This document shows positions 24,018 through 33,300 of a stretch of 64,000 bases of DNA, in pieces. Origin of the DNA: an uncultured Clostridia bacterium (GTDB lineage Bacteria; Bacillota; Clostridia; Christensenellales; Aristaeellaceae); NCBI GenBank assembly GCA_934643825.1, contig CAKUCW010000001.1, positions 1-64,000 on the forward strand, in the 5' to 3' direction. The translations under genes and the position numbers were made by a program. The first letter of the stretch is position 1, and the number at the start of each line of letters is the position of its first letter. A model generated the notes under the pieces. It did not search any database. It was not told the DNA's origin and saw nothing but the letters and a program-made list of their open reading frames with translations.

Positions 24018-25262
24018 ATGCCCGAAAAGAATGCGGAAACTTCGCACGACGAGATTCGGATTCAGATGATGGATGATTTCGTCATCTATATCAATGAGCG
24101 GTGCGCGGAACACATGGCCAATAAATCCAAAAAAGGATTGGCACTCATCGAGTATCTGATTGTGCATCGGAATGAATCCGTGACGAATCAGCGGCTGATC
24201 TATACCTTCTGGGCAAACGAGAGCGTGACCAACCCGGAAAGCGCACTCAAAACGCTGATCAGCCGCATGCGTGCCACGCTCAACCAGATTTCGCCTGAAC
24301 TGGGCAGCTGCATCGTGGCGGAGCGCGGCGCATACCGCTGGCAGTGCCTGCCGGATATGACCGTTGACCTGTATGAGCTGGAAGACACCTTTAAAGCGCT
24401 GAAGGCGGCGCATGACTCCGTCGAAAAGCGGGCGCTTTATCAAAAAATGATGCGCCTTTATCGCGGTGCGCTGCTCAAAAACTGTGAGCAGAACGATTGG
24501 GCATTTCCCCGTGCGACAGCGCTGAACAGCCAGTATGTCAACGGCGTGTACACCTATATTGAAATGCTCAAGCAGACGGACAGGATGGAAGACGCGCACG
24601 AGATCGTGAACGTATGCCGCCGTGCGCTGGAATGTGAACCGTTTGACGACTGGATTCATATCGAGCTGATGCGTGCGCAGCTCAAAACGGACGGCGCGAT
24701 TCAGGCTAAGGCGCAGTTCGATGAGGTGATGCACCTGCATCATCACTATCTCGGTGTCAAGCCCAGCCAGGGGGTCATGGATTTTTACGATCAGCTCGTT
24801 GCGGCGAACCAGAATATTGACAACAGCATGGAATCCGTCTGCCGGGAACTGCGCCAGAACAGCAGAAATCGCGGCGCGTTTGTCTGCGATTTTCCGATGT
24901 TCAAGGAGATCTACAATCTGCAGATCTACAACATTGAGCGTCTGGGTTCGACGATGTTCCTCGCCATCATCATGATTTCCAGACTGAACGGCGACCCGCT
25001 GGATGGCTTGAAGCAGGAAAGCGTCATGCACGGTCTGATGGATATTCTGCGAGTCAATCTCCGCTGCGGCGACGTCATCACGCATTTTTCGCCGACCATG
25101 GTTGCGATTCTGCTGCCGACGGTCGATTATTCTTCGTGCGACGGCGTGATTGAGCGCATCAAGAGGCGGTTCTATCGGGATTATCCCAATTCCAATGTGA
25201 TGTTTAACTATCGCATCGCGCCGCTGACCAATCAGCAGAAAGAGACGAGGAAAAATCCGTAA
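24018..25262 (+). CDS. SARP/BTAD-type regulator with degenerate GGDEF-like C-terminus
   Basis: A 414-residue regulator. Residues about 12-115 look like an OmpR-type winged helix (IYTFWANESVTNPESALKTL then SRMRATL), 120-260 like the helical bacterial transcriptional activation domain, and about 285-405 like a nucleotide-cyclase fold. That last part includes the pattern RCGDVITHFSPTMVAILLP, in the place where active diguanylate cyclases carry the GGDEF signature. Neither GGDEF nor an intact I-site is present, so it should be a sensor or dimerisation module rather than an enzyme. The ribosome-binding site is weak. Target genes are unknown; the divergent SGNH-DUF3842 unit is an obvious candidate. 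Confidence 0.8.
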   Translation: MPEKNAETSHDEIRIQMMDDFVIYINERCAEHMANKSKKGLALIEYLIVHRNESVTNQRLIYTFWANESVTNPESALKTLISRMRATLNQISPELGSCIVAERGAYRWQCLPDMTVDLYELEDTFKALKAAHDSVEKRALYQKMMRLYRGALLKNCEQNDWAFPRATALNSQYVNGVYTYIEMLKQTDRMEDAHEIVNVCRRALECEPFDDWIHIELMRAQLKTDGAIQAKAQFDEVMHLHHHYLGVKPSQGVMDFYDQLVAANQNIDNSMESVCRELRQNSRNRGAFVCDFPMFKEIYNLQIYNIERLGSTMFLAIIMISRLNGDPLDGLKQESVMHGLMDILRVNLRCGDVITHFSPTMVAILLPTVDYSSCDGVIERIKRRFYRDYPNSNVMFNYRIAPLTNQQKETRKNP

Positions 25263-25502
25263 ATCGGCAGGGCGTGCGGAAAACACGGCATAACAAAGGG
25301 CTGTCAAGCTTAAACGACATTTCAAGAAACAGTATCTAAGCATTTGTGGATATGGGGCTTTGCCCCATCGCCCCACCAAAGGGCTTTCCGGTCGCCCTTT
25401 GGAAACCTTCGGGCACAAATACTTTGTTTTACTCTTGAAATATCGGTATTGTTAGTTTGACAGCCCCTATATGTATGGGGAACGGTAAAAACTGCCCGCA
25501 GT
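25263..25502. other. Intergenic region with short palindromes
   Basis: No gene is seen. It contains GGGGCTTTGCCCC-type and CAAAGGGC/GCCCTTTG-type hairpins of the genome's palindrome family, and a pair of related segments, GGGCTGTCAAGCTTAA and TTTGACAGCCC, in inverted orientation at its two ends (about 25300 and 25464). Confidence 0.5.
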
Positions 25503-26051
25503 TTACTTGACCACGACCTGGCAGGAACGCAGGGTTTCCAGCGCGGCTTCATGCTTTTGCGGCGTGACGCCCGCGCAGAGGGAAGACTCAACGACCAAAT
25601 CCGCCTCCGGAAGCGCCGCTTTGATGAGTATCGCGTTGGAAACAACGCAAATATCCGTGCATACGCCGCAGAGCTCGATCGTCAGACCGCGGCCTTCCGG
25701 GGCGTTTTTCTTTTCTGCCAGATTGCAGACGTATTGGCACAGCGCCGTGGAACCGAATGTCGGCTTCTCAAAGGACGCCATGTCCGGCGTGCATTCGGCG
25801 GCGATTTCCGGTTCGAGTGTCCAACCCTGCGTGTCGCGAATGCAGTGCGGAACGGGGAGAAAGCGCCCTTCACGGGTATCCATATAGTTGGTTTCGTGGG
25901 TATCCAGGGTCAGAACGACGGGCGTGCCCTCTTCCTTGGCGCGGCGGATGCGTGCGGCGACGGCGGGGGTGATGGCGCGGGCTTCCGGGCTTCCCAGAGC
26001 GCCGGAAACGAAATCGCGCTGCATATCGATAACAATGAGCAGATCAGTCAT
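25503..26051 (-). CDS. Isochorismatase/nicotinamidase family hydrolase
   Basis: A 182-residue cysteine hydrolase of the isochorismatase-like family. The catalytic aspartate D9 is in VIDMQRDF, the lysine in FEKPTFGST, and the nucleophile in CGVCTDICVVSNA. The metal-site D and H in LDTHETNY and the overall length favour nicotinamidase (PncA), which converts nicotinamide to nicotinate for NAD salvage. Other amidases share this core, so the symbol is withheld. The start at 26051 follows AGGAGG; the frame stays open 33 codons upstream without a site. It is a single-gene unit facing away from cggR. Confidence 0.87.
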   Translation of the reverse strand: MTDLLIVIDMQRDFVSGALGSPEARAITPAVAARIRRAKEEGTPVVLTLDTHETNYMDTREGRFLPVPHCIRDTQGWTLEPEIAAECTPDMASFEKPTFGSTALCQYVCNLAEKKNAPEGRGLTIELCGVCTDICVVSNAILIKAALPEADLVVESSLCAGVTPQKHEAALETLRSCQVVVK

Positions 26052-26171
26052 GGGGAAAATCCTCCTGAATGTTTGATATAAGGGGAAAAGAAAATGGGGG
26101 GCAGGGTTACAGATGCGTAACCTTTTTTCTTTTCGCCGGACTCCATGCAAAATCCTGCATCGGAATCTGCC

Positions 26172-26200
26172 TTGCCAGACTTGGCGAGTTGTGCTACACT
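26172..26200 (+). promoter_or_regulatory. cggR promoter
   Basis: TTGCCA (26172-26177), 17-base spacer, TACACT (26195-26200). Confidence 0.75.
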
Positions 26201-26256
26201 GAATCGGGACACATTACGAATCGCGGGAGAAAACCATCCCGCTTGGAGCAGAATAG

Positions 26257-27285
26257 ATGGATACGTCGATTTTAAATACACTGGCGCAGATTGCGCCGGA
26301 TTTAATGGATGAGGTCGAGCTGCGTGCGCTGATTTTGGAGCGCGTCGCCGTGCTGGAGCCGATTGGACGGCGTGCGCTTGCGGCAAGGCTGCATCTGGCG
26401 GAAAGGGAAGTTCGTACGGCAGCGGAAGCGCTCAAGCGTGCCGGATGCCTGACGCAGAGCGCTTCGGGCATGGAATTGACGCCGCAGGGACAGAATTTAG
26501 TTGATGCTGCACGCGCCATCAGCGGCGGCAGGCGAACGCTCTCCGGCGTGGAGCTGACGCTGTCGCAGCGGCTGAATGTGGAGCGGGTTTGCGTCGTGCG
26601 CGGCAATGCGGATATCGATTCGGGTGTCATGGAGGAAGTGGCGCGTGCGGCGGCAAGGCAGATCCGCTTCCTCTTGCAGGATGCGCATGTCATGGCGGTT
26701 ACGGGCGGACGAACCGTCGCGTTGACGGCGGAGGCGATTTCCGTCGCCGCGCCGATGGATCTGACGGTTGTGCCCGCGCAGGGCGGCATGGGCGGCGGCG
26801 TCAGCACGCAGGCGAACACCGTTGCCGAACGGTTTGCCCAAAAGCTGGGTGGGTATTATCGCTTTCTGCACCTGCCCGACGGGTTGAGCGGCGCGGCGGC
26901 GGATGAGCTGGCGCGGCTGCCGCAGGTGCGCGAACCGCTGGAGCTGGTTCGCCATGCGGATGTGCTGCTGTATGGCATCGGTCGGGCGATGGAGCTGGCG
27001 CAAAGGCGCGGGCTGAGCGCCGCCGAGCGGGACAGACTCGCGCAGGAAGGCGCCGTCGCAGAGGCGCTGGGCTTTTATATGAATGCGCAGGGGCGTGTGG
27101 TCGGCGGCGGCTCGTCGCTGGCGATTCAGCCGGAGGACATCGGCAGGAAGAACCGCGCCGCGGCGGTCGCTGCCGGACGCGCCAAGGCAGAGGCAATTTT
27201 GGCGGTCTGCGCCCATCATCCGCATAAGCTGCTGGTTGTGGATGAAGGCGCCGCGCTTCGGATGATGGAACTTTTGCGGGCATAA
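26257..27285 (+). CDS. cggR: Central glycolytic genes regulator CggR (SorC family)
   Basis: A 342-residue repressor: N-terminal winged helix (about 1-85, with the helix pair ALAARLHLAEREVRTAAEALKR) and a SorC-type sugar-phosphate sensor domain (QGGMGGGVSTQANTVAERFA, GIGRAMELA, GFYMNAQGRVV). In Bacillus CggR represses gapA-pgk-tpiA-pgm-eno and is released by fructose-1,6-bisphosphate. Here it lies 250 bases upstream of pgk-tpiA-gpmI, which supports the same function. A gap gene is missing from the cluster. A TTGGAG site precedes the ATG. I could not find the direct-repeat operator known from Bacillus. Confidence 0.93.
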   Translation: MDTSILNTLAQIAPDLMDEVELRALILERVAVLEPIGRRALAARLHLAEREVRTAAEALKRAGCLTQSASGMELTPQGQNLVDAARAISGGRRTLSGVELTLSQRLNVERVCVVRGNADIDSGVMEEVARAAARQIRFLLQDAHVMAVTGGRTVALTAEAISVAAPMDLTVVPAQGGMGGGVSTQANTVAERFAQKLGGYYRFLHLPDGLSGAAADELARLPQVREPLELVRHADVLLYGIGRAMELAQRRGLSAAERDRLAQEGAVAEALGFYMNAQGRVVGGGSSLAIQPEDIGRKNRAAAVAAGRAKAEAILAVCAHHPHKLLVVDEGAALRMMELLRA

Positions 27286-27349
27286 AAGCCCAAAATTGCC
27301 GGAAGACAGAAAGATTTGGGTCAGTCAGCGGAGTTCTTTGCGCAAATCT

Positions 27350-27378
27350 TTGACAATCTCGGCAAAAAATGCTACACT
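27350..27378 (+). promoter_or_regulatory. pgk-tpiA-gpmI promoter
   Basis: TTGACA (27350-27355), 17-base spacer, TACACT (27373-27378). A 156-base untranslated leader follows. The -10 box is identical to that of cggR. Confidence 0.83.
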
Positions 27379-27534
27379 AGGGATGTTCGATAAGGCGGAC
27401 TGCTTTATCGGCAAAAGGTTTGAAACGCCGTGCTTCCCGCGGCTTTCTTCCCCCGGATTTCCGGAGGATATAAAAACCCTTTTGATCGTGGAAACCCAAT
27501 CAATTGGAACCAAATTGAAATGGAGGAATTACCC

Positions 27535-28737
27535 ATGGCGAAAAAGACCGTTGACGACATTCAGGTCGCCGGCAAAAAAGTGCTTGTGCGCTGCGATTTC
27601 AATGTTCCGATGAAGGATGGCAAGATCACCAACGACAAGCGTATCGTTGCTGCGCTGCCGACCATTAAGAAGCTGATTGCTGAAGGCGGCAAGGTGATCC
27701 TTTGCAGCCACCTGGGCAAGCCGAAGAACGGCCCGGAAGCCAAGTTCTCCCTCGCGCCCGTTGCCGAGCGTCTCTCCGAGTACCTGGGCAAGCCGGTCGT
27801 GTTTGCGGATGACGACAACGTCGTCGGCGAGAACGCGAAGGCTGCTGTTGCCGCGATGAAGGACGGCGACGTGGTGCTGCTTCAGAACACCCGCTTCCGC
27901 AAGGAAGAGACCAAGAACATCGAGGAGTTCTCCAAGGAACTCGCTTCCCTGGCGGATTGCTATGTGGATGATGCGTTCGGCTCCTGCCATCGTGCCCACT
28001 GCTCCACCGAGGGCGTGACCAAGTTCCTGTCTCCGTGCGTTGCCGGTTACCTCATCGGCAAAGAGCTGGATATCATGGGCAAGGCGCTGGAGAATCCGGA
28101 GCGTCCGTTCGTTGCCGTTCTGGGCGGCGCGAAGATCGCTGACAAGCTGAACGTCATCGACAACCTGCTTGAGAAGGTTGATACCCTCATCATCGGCGGC
28201 GGCATGGCGTACACCTTCCTCAACGCGATGGGCTACGGCGTAGGCAAGAGCCTGCTGGACGAGACCAAGATCGAATACTGCAAGAACATGATGGCGAAGG
28301 CGGACGAGAAGGGCGTTAAGCTCCTGCTCCCGATCGACATCGTCTGCATCAAGGACTTCCCGGATCCGATCGACGCGGCTGTGGAAACCGTGACGGTTGA
28401 CGCGGACAAGATCCCGGCGGATATGGAAGGCTGCGATATCGGCCCGAAGACCCGCGAGCTGTATGCGGCGGCTGTCAAGGAAGCCAAGACGGTCATTTGG
28501 AACGGCCCGATGGGCGTGTTCGAGAACCCGACGCTGGCTGCCGGCACGCTGGCTGTCGCGCAGGCGATGGCGGACAGCGACGCTGTGACCATCATCGGCG
28601 GCGGCGACTCTGCGGCGGCTGTTGAGCAGATGGGTCTGGGTGATAAGATGACCCACATCTCCACCGGCGGCGGTGCTTCCCTCGAGTATCTCGAGGGCAA
28701 GGTGCTTCCGGGCGTTGCCTGCCTCGACGAGAAGTAA
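27535..28737 (+). CDS. pgk: Phosphoglycerate kinase
   Basis: Cytosolic glycolytic enzyme transferring phosphate from 1,3-bisphosphoglycerate to ADP. The 400-residue length is standard. Substrate-binding blocks [28 protein letters not shown] and [10 protein letters not shown] lie in the N-domain. The nucleotide-binding blocks [23 protein letters not shown] and [13 protein letters not shown] lie in the C-domain. The start at 27535 follows GGAGGAATTACCC. The genes for triose-phosphate isomerase and phosphoglycerate mutase follow in order. Codon use is strongly biased, fitting high expression. Confidence 0.98.
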   Translation: MAKKTVDDIQVAGKKVLVRCDFNVPMKDGKITNDKRIVAALPTIKKLIAEGGKVILCSHLGKPKNGPEAKFSLAPVAERLSEYLGKPVVFADDDNVVGENAKAAVAAMKDGDVVLLQNTRFRKEETKNIEEFSKELASLADCYVDDAFGSCHRAHCSTEGVTKFLSPCVAGYLIGKELDIMGKALENPERPFVAVLGGAKIADKLNVIDNLLEKVDTLIIGGGMAYTFLNAMGYGVGKSLLDETKIEYCKNMMAKADEKGVKLLLPIDIVCIKDFPDPIDAAVETVTVDADKIPADMEGCDIGPKTRELYAAAVKEAKTVIWNGPMGVFENPTLAAGTLAVAQAMADSDAVTIIGGGDSAAAVEQMGLGDKMTHISTGGGASLEYLEGKVLPGVACLDEK

Positions 28738-28888
28738 GCGACATCAGGTCATCCGCACAGCCAAAGCGGCTTTGCCGTAGGAATACGGTGCAGGCGCAGC
28801 GGAAGAGGTGCGGCGCAAAAGAACATTCCATCGCCCTGGGCGACCCTTGGGGTCGTCCGGGGCATTTATGATGAGGAGGAAAATGACT

Positions 28889-29638
28889 ATGCGTAAGCCG
28901 ATTATTGCCGGCAACTGGAAAATGAACAAGACCCCCAGCGAGGCGCGTGAACTCGTTTCCGCGCTCGTTCCGCTGGTGAAGGACGCGGCGTGCGACGTCG
29001 TCGTCTGCACCCCTGCCGTTGACTTTGCCGCGGTGAGCGAGGTCATCAAGGGCACGAACATCAAGCTCGGCGCGGAGAACATGCACTGGAAAGAGTCCGG
29101 CGCGTTCACCGGCGAGCTGAGCGCCGCGATGCTCAAGGAATCCGGCGTGGAATACGTCATTCTCGGCCACAGCGAGCGCCGTCAGTATTTCGGCGAGACC
29201 GATGCGACCGTCAACCTGCGCACGCTTGCCGCCGTCAAGGCGGGTCTGACCCCGATCGTCTGCGTCGGCGAGAAGAAGGAAGAGCGCGAGGCGGGCTACA
29301 CCAACGCGCTGGTTTCCTACCAGACGCTGATTGCGCTGTCCGGTCTGACTGCGGACGAGGTTCGCAATGTGGTCATCGCGTATGAGCCGGTCTGGGCAAT
29401 CGGAACCGGTCTGACCGCGACCGACGAGCAGGCGAACGAGACCATCGGCGTCATCCGTGAGGCGGTTCGCTCCGCTTACGGCGATGCGGCGGACGATGTG
29501 CGCATCCAGTACGGCGGCTCCATGAACCCGAAGAACTGCAAGGGTCTGATGGCGCAGAGCGAGATCGACGGCGGTCTGATCGGCGGCGCGTCCCTGAAGG
29601 CTGAGGACTTCTCCAAGGTCGTTCACTTCGACGCTTAA
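28889..29638 (+). CDS. tpiA: Triose-phosphate isomerase
   Basis: Interconverts dihydroxyacetone phosphate and glyceraldehyde-3-phosphate. The 249-residue TIM barrel has AGNWKMNKT at the start with catalytic N and K, catalytic histidine in LGHSERRQYFGE, catalytic glutamate in AYEPVWAIGTG and the phosphate loop GGSMNPKN. The start at 28889 is 8 bases after GAGGAGG; the ATG two codons earlier is too close to that site. The 151-base gap after pgk contains a hairpin (CGACCCTTGGGGTCG) but no promoter, so it is read with pgk. Confidence 0.97.
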   Translation: MRKPIIAGNWKMNKTPSEARELVSALVPLVKDAACDVVVCTPAVDFAAVSEVIKGTNIKLGAENMHWKESGAFTGELSAAMLKESGVEYVILGHSERRQYFGETDATVNLRTLAAVKAGLTPIVCVGEKKEEREAGYTNALVSYQTLIALSGLTADEVRNVVIAYEPVWAIGTGLTATDEQANETIGVIREAVRSAYGDAADDVRIQYGGSMNPKNCKGLMAQSEIDGGLIGGASLKAEDFSKVVHFDA

Positions 29639-29796
29639 TCGGGGAAAGAGCGGGGCTTTGCTCCGGATTTCCGATTTTTGTAATCCATTCGTAAATTCCT
29701 GAAACTGCACAAATCGCAACGTTTGGCTGGGCGTGAAGCAGCGTCTCAAGCGTTCCTTTTGCGCAGGATTTGCTCAGTTACAGTAAAGGAGCAATT

Positions 29797-31323
29797 ATGG
29801 CTAAGAAACCTGTTCTGCTTTGCATTATGGATGGCTTCGGCTGGGTGCCGGAGCACACCTTTGGCAACGCAATCGTTGCGGCGAAAAAGCCGAACCTCGA
29901 TAAGCTGTTTGAAAACTATCCGTATACCACCATCCAGGCGTCCGGCATGGCTGTCGGTCTTCCGGAGGGGCAGATGGGCAACAGCGAGGTCGGTCATACC
30001 AACATGGGCGCGGGCCGCATTGTCTATCAGCAGCTGACGCTGATCACCAAGTCCATCATGGATGGCACGATGAAGGAAAACGATGTGCTGGTGCGCAATA
30101 TGCGTGCGGCAATCGACGCGGGCAAGGCGGTTCACCTGATGGGTCTGCTCGGCACCGGCGGCGTTCACAGCCACATCGAGCATCTCTTCGGTCTGCTGGA
30201 TCTGGCGAAGCACCTGGGCGCGAAGAAGGTCTATGTCCATTGCATCATGGATGGACGCGATACCGACCCGCATTCCGGCAAGGGCTTCCTCGCTGACCTT
30301 CAGAAGAAGCTCGATGAGCTGGGCGTCGGCGAAATCGCGACCGTCACCGGACGCTATTACGCGATGGACCGCGATTCCAACTGGGATCGTGAGGAAAAGG
30401 CGTATGCGGCGTTCGTATACGGCGAGGGCAACCATGCCGCGAACGCGCTGGAAGCCATCGAGAAGAGCTATGCCGACGGCGTGACCGATGAGTTCGTCGT
30501 GCCGTGCGTGACCTGCGAAGGCGGTCGCGTGCAGGAAGGCGACACGGTCGTGTTTATCAACTTCCGTCCGGATCGCGCACGCCAGATCACCCGCATCTTT
30601 GTGGATGATGATTTCAAGGGCTTTGAGCGCCGCTATGGTCGTTTCCATGTGCAGTATGTCTGCATGGCGGAGTATGACGCGACCATGCCGAACGTCGAAG
30701 TCGCGTATCCGCCGGTCGAGCTGACGAACGTGCTGGGCGAGTACCTCGCTAAGAACGGCAAGACGCAGCTGCGCATCGCGGAAACCGAAAAGTACGCACA
30801 CGTTACCTTCTTCTTCAACGGCGGCGTGGAAGCGCCGTATGAGGGCGAGGACCGTAAGGTCATCCCCAGCCCGAAGGTTGCGACCTATGACCTCAAGCCG
30901 GAGATGAGCGCATATGAGGTTGCCGATGAGTGCGCGGCACGCATCCGCAGCGGTAAGTATGACGTCATCATCCTGAACTTTGCCAACTGCGACATGGTCG
31001 GTCATACCGGCGTGTTTGATGCGGCTGTCAAGGCGGTTGAGGCGGTCGATGCGTGCGTGGAGAAGGTCTGGGAAGCCGTTCAGGATATGGGAGGCTGCAT
31101 GTTCCTGACCGCCGACCACGGTAACGCCGATAAGATGGAGAACGACGACGGTACGCCGTTCACCGCGCATACCACCAATCCGGTTCCGTTCCTCGTGGCG
31201 GGCTGCGGTAATGTGAAACTGCGTGCGGGCGGCTGTCTGGCGGATATCGCGCCGACCATGCTGCCGTATATCGGTCTGCCTGTGCCGAAGGAAATGACCG
31301 GTAAGAGCATCATTGAGGATTGA
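29797..31323 (+). CDS. gpmI: 2,3-bisphosphoglycerate-independent phosphoglycerate mutase
   Basis: Converts 3-phosphoglycerate to 2-phosphoglycerate with two Mn ions. The 508-residue protein has family length. D12 (IMDGFGW) and phosphoserine S63 (QMGNSEVGHTNMG) mark the phosphatase-type active site, and the later metal block LTADHGNADKM is complete. AAAGGAG lies five bases before the ATG. It is the last gene of the cggR-linked cluster; enolase is not next to it. The region after it holds palindromic repeats before the ECF promoter. Confidence 0.97.
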   Translation: MAKKPVLLCIMDGFGWVPEHTFGNAIVAAKKPNLDKLFENYPYTTIQASGMAVGLPEGQMGNSEVGHTNMGAGRIVYQQLTLITKSIMDGTMKENDVLVRNMRAAIDAGKAVHLMGLLGTGGVHSHIEHLFGLLDLAKHLGAKKVYVHCIMDGRDTDPHSGKGFLADLQKKLDELGVGEIATVTGRYYAMDRDSNWDREEKAYAAFVYGEGNHAANALEAIEKSYADGVTDEFVVPCVTCEGGRVQEGDTVVFINFRPDRARQITRIFVDDDFKGFERRYGRFHVQYVCMAEYDATMPNVEVAYPPVELTNVLGEYLAKNGKTQLRIAETEKYAHVTFFFNGGVEAPYEGEDRKVIPSPKVATYDLKPEMSAYEVADECAARIRSGKYDVIILNFANCDMVGHTGVFDAAVKAVEAVDACVEKVWEAVQDMGGCMFLTADHGNADKMENDDGTPFTAHTTNPVPFLVAGCGNVKLRAGGCLADIAPTMLPYIGLPVPKEMTGKSIIED

Positions 31324-31359
31324 TCGCTTCTGTGAATGAAGCTGCGCCGACAAGGGCTA

Positions 31360-31475
31360 AACCTTGCCGGCGTTTTTTAAACCGCCGCGAAGCGAAGAAG
31401 GGGTTTGGGGACAATGTCCCCAAATGGGTCTGGGCGATAGCCCAGCGTGCCCCACTCCCCAATCGTTCTTCGTCT
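31360..31475. repeat. Palindrome cluster downstream of gpmI
   Basis: Successive hairpins GGGGACAATGTCCCC and CTGGGCGATAGCCCAG, followed by CCCCAATCGTT, belong to the palindrome family of 14.1-14.5 kb. It may also end the glycolytic transcript. Confidence 0.6.
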
Positions 31476-31489
31476 TTTCCGCTTTTTCG

Positions 31490-31517
31490 GGAACTTTTTG
31501 TCCGTGTGATTCGTCTA
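31490..31517 (+). promoter_or_regulatory. ECF-type promoter of the sigma operon
   Basis: GGAACT (31490-31495), 16-base spacer, CGTCTA (31512-31517), 33 bases before the sigma gene. The shape matches ECF sigma promoters, and a second copy occurs at 33301. Confidence 0.75.
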
Positions 31518-31550
31518 AGTATCAGAAGGAATGCGAAAGGAGGGATGCGC

Positions 31551-32132
31551 ATGGAAAGCGAGTATATCGCCCGCGCTGTAAGAGGCGATGCGGAGGCGTT
31601 TGAAACGCTGATGACCGCTTATGAAAAAAAGATATACTGCCTGTGCCTGCGGATGATGGGCAATCCGCATGACGGAGAAGACGCCGCGCAGGAAGCCATG
31701 CTCAGGATTTGGCAGAAAATGAGCCAGTATCGCGGAGAATGCGCTTTTTCAACATGGGTGTATCGGGTCGCGTCGTCAAGCTGTATGGACGCGATCCGCA
31801 AACGCAGCAGACAGATCCAGCCGTCGCTGGAAGATATGAAGGAACAGGGGTTTGATCCCGCGGATGACGCCGATACGCCGGAGGAAAGCGTCGAGAAGAA
31901 AGAACGGCGGGAGAATATCCAGCGGGCAATCTCGTCCGTGCCGGAGCAGATGCGAAGCGTGTTCCTCCTCAGAGATGTTCACGGGCTGAGCGTCGAGGAA
32001 ACAGCAAACGCTTTGCAAATCGCGCAGGGTACGGTCAAGTCGCGGCTGGCAAGGGCAAGAGAGAAGATTGCCGCTGAACTGCTGACAGGCGGAAGAGGAA
32101 AAAATCGGGAGGTGAAGCCGTATGAAGTGTGA
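31551..32132 (+). CDS. ECF RNA polymerase sigma factor
   Basis: A 193-residue group 4 sigma factor. Region 2 covers about 20-85 with the -10-binding block EDAAQEAMLRIWQKM. An acidic linker (DPADDADTPEES) follows, then region 4 at about 125-180 with the helix-turn-helix SVEETANALQIAQGTVKSRL. The start at 31551 is 7 bases after AAGGAGG; the in-frame ATG two codons upstream overlaps it. The next gene overlaps the stop by 11 bases and encodes a membrane protein with a ZAS-type anti-sigma zinc finger, so the pair is a sigma/anti-sigma module. The upstream GGAACT-N16-CGTCTA promoter suggests autoregulation. The inducing stress is unknown. Confidence 0.95.
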   Translation: MESEYIARAVRGDAEAFETLMTAYEKKIYCLCLRMMGNPHDGEDAAQEAMLRIWQKMSQYRGECAFSTWVYRVASSSCMDAIRKRSRQIQPSLEDMKEQGFDPADDADTPEESVEKKERRENIQRAISSVPEQMRSVFLLRDVHGLSVEETANALQIAQGTVKSRLARAREKIAAELLTGGRGKNREVKPYEV

Positions 32133-33282
32133 AGAATTGGAAGCCATCGTCTTTTCCGGAAAAGAGCCGACGAAAGAGCAGCGCATGCAGATGCAGGAAC
32201 ACGCGAAGAGCTGTGAAGCCTGCCGCGCTCTGCTGAACAGCGCGGAGCTGCTGGGCGGCATGCGGGAAATCGACGACGATGTGGAGTTGCCGGAGTCCTT
32301 TACGGCTGGATGGAGACAGGCGGTTCGGGCGCAGAGCAGACAACCCATCCGCTTTGAGGAACAGGTGAAAAAGCGCAGAGCGCGTCCGACCATCACGCGC
32401 ATCCTGAGCTATGCGGCGTGCGCGGCGGTGGTGCTGGCGTCGGGCATCGGCTTGGGCAGATTGAGTGGCGGCGGCGTGCCCTCCACGTCGGAATATCAGA
32501 GCTATGATGACATGATGGATTCGGGTTACGGCGTGAGCTATGAATCCGAAACCTCGGGCGTGGGCATGCGGAGCATGGCGTCCGGCGCGTCGAAGAACAT
32601 CCAGCAGGATAAGAAGATCGTCCGCCGCGCATGGCTGAGCTTCAAGACAGATGCCTTTGACGCGGCGGTTGATACGCTGCGCAGTCGGGTGGCGGACATG
32701 GGCGGCAGCATCGAAAACTGCGAAATCAGCCGCAGCGCGAGGGACGCGAGCCGCAGCGCAAGCCTGACCCTGCGTGTGCCGGGCGAAAAGCTGGATGAGC
32801 TGATCGAAGGCATGGGCGAGCTTGGCGAAATCACCCGCGAACAGACGACCGCGGTGGACATGACCGATACCTACACGGACAACGCATCCCGACTGGAGAG
32901 CGCACGCGCTAAAAAGCAGCAGCTGGATGCGCTGTACGCCAAGGCGGAAAACATGGAGGATATCATCACGCTGACCAACGCGCTGTTTGACGTGCAGGAA
33001 GAAATCGACGCGCTGGAGGGACAGAACAGACAGATTGACCAAGACGTGAATCTTGCGACGCTGGTGGTGTCCATCAGCGAAAAGAGCAGCGCGGTCAGCG
33101 CCAAACAGCCTTTTCTGACGCGGCTGGGCAAGGAGTTTTCGGAAGGTCTGGAGCATTTCGGCGAATTCGTTTCCGATTCCGTGCTTGCGCTGACCTATGC
33201 CCTGCCGTGGCTGGCGCTGCTGGCGGTCGTGATTGCGGTCGTGAGGGTGGTTATTTGGAAAAAACGCAGAAAAAAATCTTAA
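32122..33282 (+). CDS. Membrane anti-sigma factor with ZAS finger fused to DUF4349
   Basis: A 386-residue protein. Residues 1-40 form a zinc anti-sigma finger with H27-x3-C31-x2-C34 and an N-terminal C3. A membrane segment follows at about 92-112. Then comes an extracytoplasmic DUF4349 domain with a coiled coil (about 275-325: SARAKKQQLDALYAKAEN, then DVQEEIDALEGQNRQ). A second membrane segment sits near 352-376, with a KKRRKKS tail. The finger would hold the neighbouring ECF sigma factor at the membrane, and the outer domain would sense an envelope signal. DUF4349 proteins are often encoded without the finger, so the fusion makes the sensing role explicit. Translation is coupled by an 11-base overlap. 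Confidence 0.88.
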   Translation: MKCEELEAIVFSGKEPTKEQRMQMQEHAKSCEACRALLNSAELLGGMREIDDDVELPESFTAGWRQAVRAQSRQPIRFEEQVKKRRARPTITRILSYAACAAVVLASGIGLGRLSGGGVPSTSEYQSYDDMMDSGYGVSYESETSGVGMRSMASGASKNIQQDKKIVRRAWLSFKTDAFDAAVDTLRSRVADMGGSIENCEISRSARDASRSASLTLRVPGEKLDELIEGMGELGEITREQTTAVDMTDTYTDNASRLESARAKKQQLDALYAKAENMEDIITLTNALFDVQEEIDALEGQNRQIDQDVNLATLVVSISEKSSAVSAKQPFLTRLGKEFSEGLEHFGEFVSDSVLALTYALPWLALLAVVIAVVRVVIWKKRRKKS

Positions 33283-33300
33283 AAAGATTCTGAAGTTCGC

